A stretch of 64,000 nucleotides of DNA from Magicicada septendecula (Eukaryota; Arthropoda; Insecta; Hemiptera; Cicadidae). The DNA is taken from assembly GCA_034769895.1 (NCBI GenBank), contig CM068372.1:377990910-378054909 (forward strand), given 5' to 3'. A program made the position numbers and the translations under genes. Under the pieces are notes generated by a model, which worked only from the letters and a program-made list of their open reading frames with translations, searched no databases and was not told the DNA's origin. Positions within the stretch are counted from its first letter, which is position 1, and every line of letters starts with the position of its first letter. This document shows, one piece after another, positions 23,210-38,713 of this stretch.

Positions 23210-25499
23210 TGTAAGTAAACCGATACGTACGGTCTAGATTCCCACTGTTGTATTTGTCAATTGTGTTGAATTAATTTAATTTGTATAAATTCTCGGAAAT
23301 ATTTGGAGTTGTGGAATATATGGATGTACTCAATTAAGGTTAACTTAACTATTTAATAATTATCAGTGTTAGTGTGCCTAGAACTTAAATAACTTAATAT
23401 TTATTCTACAATTTCATCCAACCCTATTATGCCTTGAAGAGAGTTCTGTCTGATTTTATATTTTTACGCTCCCTCTTTGGTGTCAGATAATTCCGCTATA
23501 AGCGCTATAGTATCGGCTCAACGAAACTTGTAGGTTATTCGATGTTAATATTAACTATTTATTCTCTACTTATTCAGTTACTTTTGTTCCAGTTCACTAA
23601 ACTATACTCCAAATAACAAGGTGTGACAAATATATAAAGGTTCTTTATTTGTGTATTCAATTCACATTAACTCAGATATATTCTAATTAAAATATGTTGG
23701 GACTATAGATTCAGGTATCGATTGTTGATTATTTAATCCTTTGTTTATATTTGGTTATATATTATATTTGATTTGTATTTTATTTATTTCAGGGTGTGAA
23801 GGTTCTTGTAACTGTGGGGAAGACTAAAAATACATAATAAGAATGCAAGATTTACAAAAATTATGTGTTGTGTATTTAGTATGATTAATATAATATAACT
23901 TTACCAGTCTCTAACGAATCAAATCACGTTGGCAGTTGATCGCTAAATTCGTTGTTCTGGTCAATTATGAAGCACAGTTTTCTTTCTTCAGTTTAATAAA
24001 AGTAATTCTTGTCCTGTCCACTTCGGAATACAGCTTCTGAATTGTTTTACGGCCCGATTGATGTTTCTTCTACACCGCCAGGATCCAAATAGGTTCTTCC
24101 TTCGGTTGAAGCAGTTAGTGTTGTTCCGTGTATTTGCAAGGTTATAATTTTTGGTGTTGTGAATATTATAAGTTGCGTTACTATTAATTCCTTATATTTG
24201 ATTAATTTTCCATCAATTCCCTTCGGACATGGGACAGTCCAAAGTTCTTCTTGTAGGATTTGGTTATTTGTTCTCGATTATTATTTCATAATATATCGTT
24301 ATTTTATTAATCTGTGTTAGTGATAGATGTAAGTATTATCATTAGAATTTTATCTTCTTTATAATCGTATCTTTTGATTTCGAATATTACGATTCAATAT
24401 ATTCTTCTTGGGTTTTTTTAAAATCATCACGTTCAGTTTTTTCAAAAGCAATTCTTGTTATTTCTTAAATCAACAACATTCTTCTTAAATTTTTCCCTAG
24501 CAACCTATATTAATTTCCGCTTCCACATGTTTGACTATATAGTGTTTCTTTCATATATTTTTTTGTCTATTCTATGTCAATTTGCTGTCCTATCGGAATG
24601 TAATTTTACCGATAGCTGGTTTATTATTTTATACACATCTTCTACTGGTTTTTTGATATAATTCCGTTTTTTTTTCATTTTTTATTATATTTAATCCACC
24701 TTCGATATTATTTTTTACCAATTGATATTATGGCATTATGGTATTATTATAATTTGTATAAATTTTATTAAATATTATTATTAACTTAATGTTTTTTCTT
24801 CTTTCTAGCTCTTCATAGTGTATTTATTAATTATTATTAATTGATGTATCTAACCTTTAAGTTATAAGTGTTTATTTAGTATTTTTGGCTGTTAGGCCTT
24901 TTATTGTAAATTGATCTACCTGTGGTTATGTCTGTTAGGCATCTATAGTCCCTTTTATATAAATTCGTACATACAATCAAAACTTAATTATTAACATTTG
25001 TATAAACAATTATTTTTCTACATCTAATAACAAATTTATCTTGATCTCTCGATCACATATAACAAAATTCGAACTTATGAACATTGGTTAACTGCCTCAC
25101 CCTTCATTTTATGACAGTCATTGAATAACAATATTTGTTTCATTATTTTTCATGAACTCAACACATATTTGATATAACATCACATAAACTTTATCATAAC
25201 ATTTTTGTCATAATATAATACTTTTTTAACACAAAATTCTTATCTGTTATTACCATAAATTAAGTCATTGTTTCATTTTTCTGTTTTGTTTTTTATTAAA
25301 CATATATCATTAGCTATTATTTATTTTACAAGTTCGTTTATTCTATTCAACACTACCTTGCATTCTTATCTATTTTGTCTATGACTATAATTGTCATAAT
25401 TGGGTCTCTGTTCTACTATGGGATTAAGTATCAATTTATTTATCAATCTGTGAATCTTCTTTTATGTAGCATAAATGCGATCATTTTTGTTGCGCTACA
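23210..25499 (-). repeat. 5' LTR of element E2 (2290 bp)
   Basis: Direct copy of 17585-19873, bounded by the ATGT duplication at 25500-25503. Differences from the other LTR are scattered single bases (for example atcgctaaat here versus atcactaaat in the left copy). Confidence 0.95.
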
Positions 25500-25834
25500 A
25501 TGTATATATATTTACCTTGTACACATTTATACACATTTGTTATGATGTACACGTAATTTTATACACACTTGTTATGAGGTACACATGTATGAATTCTAGG
25601 AATACAATAAATCTGTTATTGTTACATTACGGCGGAGTTCATTGCAAGTCCTGTCATACTGGACCCGGCACAATTTTTGCTTCCCTAGGCTCCTGCCTAG
25701 TCCTAATTGACTTGTGACTTCTCTTTCAAAATACAATTAATTAAAATTAAAGAAGTTGTTTGATATTCAAAAAATACATAAAAGGAAAGAGGGGTTACAC
25801 AGTGTTTAGAAAAAAAGTAAAAATTTAGGGAACC
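25500..25834. other. Minisatellite remainder and spacer
   Basis: Continues the tgtacac-type minisatellite to about 25600, then unremarkable AT-rich sequence. A short stretch near 25630-25730 (cattgcaagtcctgtcatac, then gcctagtcctaatt) resembles LTR sequence of element A around 54680-54760, suggesting a decayed fragment. Confidence 0.5.
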
Positions 25835-26292
25835 CATTGGAATCCCATCATGAAACTTTCAGGATCAGTTATCAATATTACAAAGAACAACATATATTTT
25901 TTTGAAAATTTTCAAAGGTACCGGTACGCATTTTGAAAAATTCAAAAGCAACATTTTGATTTTGAATTTGAAAAAAAATTTTCCTCTTAACCTGTATAGT
26001 GTTGCATGTCATATGAAAGGTCCTTCAATAAAGCTTTAAAGTGACACCTTTCACAGCTCTTTAGGTTAATTAGGAGAGCCACAATTGCAATTTGAAAATT
26101 ATCTGGACGCACCATTTTTAGCGGTTTTTGGGAACTTTAGGTAGCTGTAATTCGAAAACCGGTTGATATATTTCAAAAATATTTGGTATTTTTCTTATCC
26201 TATATGAATAATACCTGTATACCAATTCATCAAAATCTGAGATGTTAAGGAAAATCACTGTGTTGATTTGATACGGAATGACTCTCCTTTAG
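25835..26292 (-). repeat. Dispersed repeat, copy 2 (inverted relative to 8843-9310)
   Basis: See copy 1. Reverse complement aligns over essentially the whole length with scattered substitutions, so these are old copies or different subfamily members. Confidence 0.85.
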
Positions 26293-27041
<749 letters not shown>

Positions 27042-27240
27042 TACTAGGCATGCAACTGTCCATTAAAACACAAAAGCCTCCCGGTATGCCTTGGTCCTTT
27101 AGAGACTGTTGAGGTGAGGTTTATTTACTGGAAGTAATGACTGGTGACTCATACTAGCCATGCAACCGTCCATTAAAACACAAAAGCCCTGCGATATGCC
27201 TTGGTCCTTTATGGTCTGTTGAGCAGATGTTTATTTATTA
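27042..27240. repeat. Two-copy tandem duplication, 110-bp period
   Basis: tactaggcatgcaactgtcc at 27042 recurs as tactagccatgcaaccgtcc at 27152, and tatgccttggtcctttag recurs as tatgccttggtcctttat. About 85-90 bp of each unit is alike. Confidence 0.9.
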
Positions 27241-27670
27241 TATGCGTTGTTATTAAAATGTTCATACTGAATTCTCTTTTTAACTGCCACCACCTGTTCA
27301 GAATGTTTTAGTTTTAATGTTCAGAGTGAGGTTGCTCGAGTCTGTAGGTATGTTACCTTATGCAAAGCATGACCAGTGTGAGGGTGTTGAGGGGTATGTT
27401 GCAGCTAGCAAAAGAGCGAGTGAGACAGCAGAAGAGCAAGTGAGACAGGCTTAGGTAGCATATGGTGAGTTATGTATAGTAGCCGCTCAAAGCATTTCCA
27501 GGCGGAACGCTTTGATTCTCACTCAAAGGAAACCAGATGGTCTTGTCCCTAGTGTCACTCAAAACAAGCTGACAATGTTGCCAAGTTCTTCTCCCACCTA
27601 TAGTGAAACTTAGCATGAAATGATTCTCCTCTTCAATGTTATTATTATTATACGTATGATTAATTCATGT

Positions 27671-27701
27671 AGTAGTAGTAATAATAATAATAATAATAAT
27701 A
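27671..27701. repeat. (AGT/AAT)n triplet repeat
   Basis: Short run of agt then aat triplets in the 3' side of the transposon. Confidence 0.9.
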
Positions 27702-27990
27702 CAACTCAGGACTTCTCAGAAGTTTCAGTTTTAAGTAAGTAAACCTGACGTTTACATTATCTATAAAGAATAAAAATACAACAAAACCTACAAAATATAG
27801 GTCTATACCTTTTCGACATAACTTTCAAAATGATTTTCATTATTAAAATATCACAAAGCTTTGGGATAAGCAAATCCCTGCAATATCAGAAGGCTATAAT
27901 AATAATAATATCAGAAATTAATAAACCTGAGTAAAACAAGACAAAATAGCAAATAATTAATACATAGCCTGGGAGTAAACTACTCACCGT

Positions 27991-29463
27991 TTAGTTGGAG
28001 TCGCGGTCTGAGTCATCATCACTGTCGTCTGCAACATGAATGATGAGGCAGTCTTTTTCTTCCCACAGGTCTGCATAATATCCCCGTTCTACCTTCATAG
28101 TTTTTCCCACACATTTCCTCCAGTATTCGGCATCTATGTTCTCAGTACAGTTCCGTAGGGCTTCACAGACACTTGCACTTAACTGAGGAGTTATGTTGCT
28201 CTTCCTGACGTTAGACTTTAACCGTGCCCAGACTAATTCGATTGGATTTAATATGCAGTAATAAGGGGGAAGTCGTAACACTTCATGACCTGCTTTTCGA
28301 GCCATCTCATCAACTGCGTACATTTTGTTTATATTCGCCGCTTTTATTCTTTCGAGCAAGATTAATTTAATGGGGACTGGGTCCGGTACTGGTAAATCAA
28401 ATTTCTTCATAAATTCAATAATTTCGGACTTGTTTGACGATTTAGTTGGGATTTTGATAAGTTGTCTAGAATGGTAACTAGCATTATCTAAAACTATGAC
28501 ATACTTCCTGTCTTTTGAAAGATTTTGCAGTAACAAATTTTTAAACCAATTCTCAAAAACTGTAGCATTCATCTCATCGTGGCTGTCAGCTTTAGCATCT
28601 GAAATATTTTTGGCAGACAAATAAAGACAATTAGGAGCCCACCTCTCAGCTCCACCAGCATGTAGCACCATGATGCGCTTCCCTCTAGATACAGGGACGT
28701 TAATAGCGCAGGCACATGTTCCATCATCCCATCCCTTCTTCACGGTGTCATGTGTATCGAACCAAGTTTCATCTAGATACACAACATCATAACCCTGTGA
28801 ACGCAGTTGGTGTAGTCTATGGAGGTATTTGTATCTCCAAGACACAATTCTTGATGACTCCATTATAACACGCCTCTTATTAAGTGTCCGAAATCGAAAG
28901 CCGAGCTTCTTCACAAGGGATCTTAGCATTGTTTCTTTATAAGGAAAACTTGAAATGTTCTGAAGATGGTGGAGTAGTTCGGAAATTGTGGGTGGCTGTC
29001 CTTTCTTGTAAAATTTGTAAATTTCTTGGCGGATAATGTCGCAAACAAAATTATCAATTTTATTAAAACGTGCTCTTTTGTTACCTGGCTTCTTGGGAGT
29101 CACGGGACCTCTAGAAACAATTTTACGAACAGTCGGGCGGCTTAATTTCACAATTTTGGCTGTTTCAGTAATTGAACCCTTACCTACTTTGTTATTTACA
29201 ACATATTCATGCATGTTACACACTATAGTTTGGCTCTGTTTCGAAATTGTTCTAATCAAATTTTTGATTAGCCTACTAGTGCCTGGAGTGGCCGAGATTT
29301 CCCCGTCGTTCGAAAACTCCCCATTATTGTCATTTACATCACCACTATCACTGTTGCTAACTACATCAACAATGATTTCTTCACTATCACTATGACGATG
29401 ACTCCCTTCTTCATTATCAGCGTGCTGAGGATATGGTTGTTCTCTCTCCCAAGGTCTCCACAT
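27991..29463 (-). CDS. IS630/Tc1/mariner-superfamily transposase, DD82E catalytic triad (490 aa)
   Basis: The first ATG is at 29463 (MWRPWERE); the frame is open ten codons further up only through a GTG. An acidic Ser/Asp-rich N-terminus is followed by a helix-turn-helix-like segment (GSITETAKIVKLSRPTVRKI, about 96-115) and a second DNA-binding-like region (TISELLHHLQ). The catalytic core has YLDETWFD (first Asp about 231), VLDNASYH (second Asp about 326) and YCILNPIELVW (Glu about 409). Exactly 82 residues separate the second Asp from the Glu, the spacing that defines the DD82E (Sailor) group as I recall it. The C-terminus is acidic (DDSDDDSDRDSN). No stop or frameshift interrupts it, so it is potentially functional for cut-and-paste transposition in the nucleus. 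Confidence 0.88.
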   Translation of the reverse strand: MWRPWEREQPYPQHADNEEGSHRHSDSEEIIVDVVSNSDSGDVNDNNGEFSNDGEISATPGTSRLIKNLIRTISKQSQTIVCNMHEYVVNNKVGKGSITETAKIVKLSRPTVRKIVSRGPVTPKKPGNKRARFNKIDNFVCDIIRQEIYKFYKKGQPPTISELLHHLQNISSFPYKETMLRSLVKKLGFRFRTLNKRRVIMESSRIVSWRYKYLHRLHQLRSQGYDVVYLDETWFDTHDTVKKGWDDGTCACAINVPVSRGKRIMVLHAGGAERWAPNCLYLSAKNISDAKADSHDEMNATVFENWFKNLLLQNLSKDRKYVIVLDNASYHSRQLIKIPTKSSNKSEIIEFMKKFDLPVPDPVPIKLILLERIKAANINKMYAVDEMARKAGHEVLRLPPYYCILNPIELVWARLKSNVRKSNITPQLSASVCEALRNCTENIDAEYWRKCVGKTMKVERGYYADLWEEKDCLIIHVADDSDDDSDRDSN

Positions 29464-29940
29464 TTTAAACACGTGAACACGGAACACAAACACGGAACCG
29501 AAAATTACAACTATAAATAAAGTAAAGCAGTATTACTGTGATATTTAAATATAAATATACTATGTAAAATACTATGTGCTGTAAGAAGGTAAAAAATTAA
29601 TAATTCCTAAAGCAGTGGTTTCTTTGGCAACGGACTCGAAATTCAGACAAGCGGGCACTTCCGATTTCGCGCAAAGACTGGTCCACATTTCATTCACGTT
29701 CAAAATACGTTTGGCATCATTGGAGATTTTTCAGAAGCGGCTAGCTTTGTTCACAGCTGTCAGCAGCAGGGGGTGCCTTCGCTAATTGGGCTATTTAACT
29801 GTTCTTTGATGCCGCCTGGAAACACATTCAGCGAGTTTTTGCAGGCTGCATCCTGTTATTATTGTAAATGGAACATGTAAATGTTGCCGTCTTAGTTGGC
29901 TGTGAACTGCGACAGATTCTTTATCAGTAGGCATTTGTAA
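29464..29940. other. 5' flank of the DD82E transposon and spacer
   Basis: No further gene; includes the candidate right terminal repeat near 29812. Confidence 0.4.
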
Positions 29941-29977
29941 ATATATATGCGCGCGCGCGCGTGTGTGTGTGTGTGTG
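29941..29977. repeat. Alternating purine-pyrimidine tract (AT)(GC)(GT)
   Basis: (AT)4 then (GC)6-7 then (GT)8, unbroken alternation of about 37 bases, a composition that favours left-handed DNA. Confidence 0.9.
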
Positions 29978-34439
<4,462 letters not shown>

Positions 34440-34579
34440 TTAAGGACGTTTGGAGTATACTATGTACTGTCAGAGGCTATCAAGAAGTTGTAGGTAATGT
34501 ATTTTATGATGACTTTACTATTTTATGTATCGAATGTTTTTACTTGTATTTTGCTCATACATATACAAAAAAAAAAAAT

Positions 34580-35163
34580 ATATCTTCAAGTAATTACACT
34601 GCAAGTAGGTTTATTTTCACCTGACACACGTTTCACAGAAATTAATGTGTATCTTCAGAGGTTTGTTTGATTTGTAATTGAATGTTTTGTTTGCAATATA
34701 GTTAACAGTTTGTAAATTTTGGTTATTTTTAGTAGGTTTATTACTTTTTAGATTATTAAGTTTTTTATTGATTGTATTAAATTTATTTGTTTTGTGTTTA
34801 TTTAGAATTGTTCACATACTGTATTAGTATATTAATTGTTCCAAGTATGGGAATCTAGTGTGCTGGCTAAAAGAAGATGTAAATTAATTAAATGTTAATT
34901 AAGGTAGTTTTTCTATTATTATTTGCTATTTTGTCTATAATCCAATTATATTGAGCCAGAGTAGTACTTTGTTCAAATTATTGTTTTTGTTTTTTACAAT
35001 TATTTTAGTGTATTTTGGATTAATATTTAGTTCTCGGTTAACTATATTATAAGCGAAACATTCAATTACAATTCAAACAAACCTCTGAAGATACATAATA
35101 ATTTCTGTGAAACATGTGACAGGTGAAAATAAACCTACTTGCAGTGTAATTATTTGAAGATAT
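34580..35163. mobile_element. Fold-back element with 127-bp arms
   Basis: 34580-34706 and 35037-35163 are inverted copies with only scattered differences; about 330 bp of AT-rich sequence separates them. Both arms contain ctgaaga...ttctgtgaaac followed by atgtg/gtgtg, reminiscent of the ctgaaga...cgaaacatgtc motif in the Penelope-like element at 36884-36916. No coding capacity. It may be a Penelope-derived non-autonomous element; this is inference. Confidence 0.65.
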
Positions 35164-35479
35164 TACATTTGAGACCTGTAGGAAACTCAACGATTTACTT
35201 ACAAAGGTATATAAAGATGTATGAACCTATTGGAAACTAATGGGCCATATCAAAAATTTTTTGAAGAATTGTTTATTAAATACTTTATTTGCCAGTGATT
35301 ATTTTTAATTTTGATTAAAAATTTTTTATTTAACACATATTTAATATTTATTTACTTATTCTGTAATTATTACACATGATAATTTTTAGATTCATGTTGC
35401 CAACCACAATAGTAAAAACTGAACACAAAATTATATTGAAAGTGCCTTTTATCTCATATGTATAACCAAATAATAATAC
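35164..35479. other. AT-rich spacer, no gene seen
   Basis: No feature recognised between the fold-back element and the Penelope-like element. Confidence 0.4.
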
Positions 35480-35561
35480 TTCATAATTTGTGATTATGGT
35501 CTCCAAGTCGCGTTATTGAAATACTACGGTAAATGAGACTATAAACATACTTCAAACCAAC

Positions 35562-36735
35562 TTGATTAATGCCGCAGTTTTAAGCCAGCATCAAATTCAA
35601 GAACTATTGTCATTGTTACGAGTCATATTACAACAAAATTATTTTACTTTTGATAACAAGTTTTTCGAGCAGAAAGAAGGATTAGCGATGGGTTCCCCGC
35701 TCAGTGGTCTATTGGCAGAAATATACCTTAATTATTACGAAAATAAATATCTTTTGTCTGCTCATAACAAATTGCACGAACTTATCATTTCATACACCCG
35801 ATACGTTGATGACACCTTTATAATATTCAACGGCACAAATAGACAAATCGATATAATGCTCAAACACATGAACAATATAAATGGTAACATTAAATTTACT
35901 ATGGAAACAGAGACATATAATAGCTTAAATTTTATGGACGTATGCATCAAGAAATGCACCGATTCTTTTAAATTTGGGATATACAGAAAACCCACAACTA
36001 CAGACATGGTTATTCATGCAGATTCATATCACACAAAAATTGGCTTCCTTCAATGCTTTCGTACACAGATTATTGTCATTCCCACTAAGCCAAGAAGACC
36101 TGAACGAAGAGATAAACACTGTCAAAGTCATTGCCGTAAGGAATGGATATAAAGACACAATTATAGACAAACTAATTCGTAAACACAAATCCAAAGCAAA
36201 TAAAGTGATTATATCTAATAATACAGAGAACGCTTTCATCGCGACTGAATATACTAATCTTCTTCCACACATTATAAAAAACGTATTTAAAAAATTAAAC
36301 ATTAATGTATTTTTTAAAACCACGAATAACTTGCGGAATTTCTTCAGACATAATAAACATTCAGAACTTGAAAATAACTCGGGTGTGTATAAAATTGTGT
36401 GCGATGATTGTGACATGTTTTACATTGGCCAGACAGAGAGAAAATTTAAAGATAGCTTTCGTGAACACATACCGAAGGGCAGCATTAGATATACTACCTC
36501 CAACTTTGCGTTACATTTGATTAATAATAACCACAGATACACTAGTTGCGCCAAAAATTTGCAACCATTACATATTTGCAACAAAGGGCGAATTATGAGC
36601 GCTTTAGAAGAATTCGAAATCTACAAAGCATCGAGAACACAAAAAAACCTAGTACTCAATGATCAATTGTCGTTTAACTCGAACAGCTTGTACGATACTG
36701 CGTTACAACATGTTTATCAGATTATAGACGAATGA
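35562..36735 (+). pseudogene. Penelope-like RT / GIY-YIG endonuclease polyprotein, 5'-truncated and frameshifted
   Basis: First frame (35562-36152) has the RT palm: GLAMGSPLSGLLAEIYLN (about residues 40-57), YTRYVDDTFIIF (catalytic Asp pair near 80) and LNFMDVCIKK...GIYRKPTTTDMVI, the thumb-proximal signature of Penelope-type RTs. The frame shifts near 36035 and continues as 35974-36735 with VHRLLSFPLSQEDLNEEI and a GIY-YIG nuclease: SGVYKIVCDDC, FYIGQTERKFKDSFREH, with the Cys pair and His typical of the Penelope subtype. The first frame has no ATG and lacks the RT N-terminal motifs, so the 5' part is missing. It would have acted in target-primed retrotransposition; not functional as it stands. 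Confidence 0.85.
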
Positions 36736-37069
36736 GAAATCAACAGTTGCGCGTATGAACCCGAACAGTGCGCACTGATTCTTCGCGCGGTACGTTATTA
36801 ATGTAGTGTGTTTTTAATTATGTTAGTAAAAGTTTTTATTTACGTTGACAAGTTCTTCATGTGAGAACGAAAAGTTTTTAAACCTGAAGATGGGAACATG
36901 TTTCCCGAAACATGTCGTGTATGACATATAACGAAGTCGCAAGATGGAAAGGAAATAAGGTAAAACTATAAGTTTTATTTCAATAACGCGACTTGGAGAC
37001 CATAATCACAAATTATGAAATCTTGAAGCTAATCAAGCACGTCTGGTCTATAAATATAAAAACGCTAAA
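36736..37069 (+). other. Penelope-like pseudo-LTR segment
   Basis: Non-coding link between the two partial copies. Holds a small hairpin (gttct...agaac, 36852-36868), a hammerhead-like core, and one arm (36978-37020) of the 43-bp inverted pair. Confidence 0.6.
36884..36916 (+). ncRNA. Hammerhead-ribozyme-like core
   Basis: CTGAAGA, then a GGGAA/TTCCC stem with a 5-nt loop, then GAAA, then CATGTC: the conserved core order of a type I hammerhead with a minimal helix III. Penelope-like pseudo-LTRs are known to carry such motifs. Helix I is weak by eye (AAAC against GTGT), so activity is uncertain. Confidence 0.5.
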
Positions 37070-37840
37070 TTGAAGATGCTTAAGACTAACCTCAATATCA
37101 AATTCATTAAAAAATGCATGCAAAATAACATCACACCAAAATTCGCCCAAGTTAAGATCAACAACAAATCCATAAGTGCAATTAAGACAAAAATTATGTC
37201 TCAGGAATTTTGGTTAAAAGAAGAACTTAAACAGCTTTATATAAAGAAAATAAGTTTAAATCGTACGGTATATCGAGCGCATTTAGATGTTTTAAATACA
37301 CTGCACCCGGCTATTATCAACAACGTTATCGGAACCGTAAATACACAGATAACAATCACAACAAAAGTCATCATCAATACGAAATTCACTAAATTACAAC
37401 GCGAACAACATACACATAGGGACATCAAATGGAAACATGTTTTCCACAAACGAGTAGACAACCACACTAAAATGATATTCAGCGAAGATGAGATAAAGTT
37501 ATTATCAAAAGGATTAAATTATAACCTACCCAAATTTAATAAAAATAATTTAGTACGAGAAGTAACTAATGCCGAAGCTGCTCTAAAATACATTAAAAAT
37601 CAAGGAACACAACAGGAGGCACGATCTATAATCAACAACAAACTAACGCGACTACTAAGAATCAGCAACAACGATATAATGCCTTCAAAATACAAAAAGG
37701 AATTTAAGACAGCAAAAAGTATCAAACAAAAACTCGAATTAAATGAAGTAGTAATAACAAAAGCCGATAAAGGCAATACATAGGTTATCATGTATAATTC
37801 AGATTACATAAAAAAGGGTTACGAGTTTATAATATCCTCG
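37070..37840 (+). pseudogene. Penelope-like N-terminal region, truncated
   Basis: A 237-codon frame (opens at TTG, ATG two codons later) rich in Lys/Asn, ending with ELNEVVITKADKGNT, a TAG stop, and then IMYNSDYIKKGYEF in the same frame. KADKGNT.V.M...Y is the first conserved RT block of Penelope-like elements, so this is the 5' portion of a second copy with one nonsense codon. It stops at 37840 where Gypsy gag sequence of opposite orientation begins. Confidence 0.75.
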
Positions 37841-38713
37841 TTTGATATCCTCATAAATTCCAGTGGGGATAAAATATTTGATTATATTCGTATGAAGATC
37901 TTCTACTGAAAGACTTGAGTTTAATGTTTCTAGTACACGATTTCGTAATGGTGGTTTACATTTGGGTAATATTACTTGCAGTATTTGCCGATCGTTTAAT
38001 TGTTTTAGATCTTTTATTTGCAGCAGGTATTTTATAAAAGTTAACAGTATCGTTATACTTAACCCATCGGTGTAAGGAATCTCATTAATTATTTTCTCTA
38101 CTGGGTGGGAAATCTTTCCGTAGAGGTCAACATTCAAATTTACGTTTTGTATTTCCTTCGAAGAATTAGTGGTCGCATTTTGACTAGTACGAGTACGCTG
38201 AACTTTAGGTGGTGGGGGTTCTTCTACATTAGGGGATTGAACAGTGGAGATATATAATTTTTGTAAGTCTTGCTCAATTTCCTCCATTCTCGATTCATCT
38301 GACTTTCGACGTAAGTCGTTAATAATTATAGGTAATTGGCGTAATGCCTCGTCTGCAAATTTCTGCACATCGGCGGGGACGACGGTGACGTCGGGCCAGC
38401 TTAATAAATTATTTAATCGGCGGGTTAAATGTTCTATACGTTGTGTAACGCGCAAAAGTTCCGTGGGTGATTTCTTGTCCTTAAGGTTCTGAGATAATAC
38501 TATCAGTTCCCGATATTTCACATAACAGGTTTCTCGTTCGCCGTCATAATCGAGTTCACGCAATTTATCTAACTGCGAGGTTGTCTCTGATCCGGTTTGG
38601 CGTAATGATTTTCGTAATTCAGACACGGTTACATTCACGTGTTTTAGACCTCGTAAAAGTGCTTCGTAGCATAGCTCATCTTTTACTAATAAATCAGGAT
38701 TAAATTCAGCCAT
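37841..38713 (-). pseudogene. gag: Second copy of Gypsy gag, truncated
   Basis: Starts at ATG (MAEFNPDLLVKDELCYEALL) and is nearly identical to 61741-60869, with a few substitutions (for example LRELDYDG here versus LREFDYDG there). It carries the N-terminal Leu/Arg-rich region and the start of the capsid domain (YTDGLSITILLTFIKYLLQI). It ends after GIYEDIKR at the junction with Penelope-like sequence, losing the rest of the capsid and the zinc knuckle. Confidence 0.85.

Larger units (their letters stand above)
17585..25499 (-). mobile_element. Element E2: complete gag-only LTR retrotransposon (7.9 kb)
   Basis: Direct repeats 17585-19873 and 23210-25499 bound the element; each starts TGTAAG and ends CTACA. 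The 4-bp sequence ATGT flanks it at 17581-17584 and 25500-25503. Minus-strand signals fit: a TGGCGC primer-binding site next to the right LTR and a polypurine tract next to the left LTR. The 3.3-kb interior has a single ORF (21662-22969) and no protease, reverse transcriptase, RNase H or integrase. The LTRs differ at only a few positions by eye, so insertion was recent. It is a large non-autonomous element, and needs polymerase in trans (inference). Confidence 0.9.
27490..29825 (-). mobile_element. Tc1/mariner-superfamily DNA transposon (DD82E type)
   Basis: Contains an intact transposase (27991-29463). The 11-mer tttccaggcgg at about 27495 and its complement ccgcctggaaa at about 29812 are inverted, and a further 11 outer bases agree at 6 or 7 positions (cgctcaaagca / cgctgaatgtg), so they may belong to the terminal inverted repeats. 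Exact ends and the TA target duplication could not be fixed. Confidence 0.55.
35480..37840 (+). mobile_element. Penelope-like retroelement: 3' part of one copy joined to 5' part of a second
   Basis: From left: a 43-bp sequence (35480-35522), RT and GIY-YIG coding (35562-36735), a non-coding segment with a hammerhead-like motif, the exact inverted copy of the 43-bp sequence (36978-37020), then the N-terminal coding part of another copy (37070-37840). Penelope-like elements are known for tandem or partly inverted copies joined through pseudo-LTRs, and this arrangement fits. The right edge is the junction with the Gypsy gag fragment at 37841. Confidence 0.75.

Noticed and set aside
18830..24661. 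Identical 68-codon frames at 18830-19036 and 24455-24661 as a duplicated gene
   Set aside because: They are the two LTRs of element E2; the frame is hydrophobic and AT-driven, with no motif.
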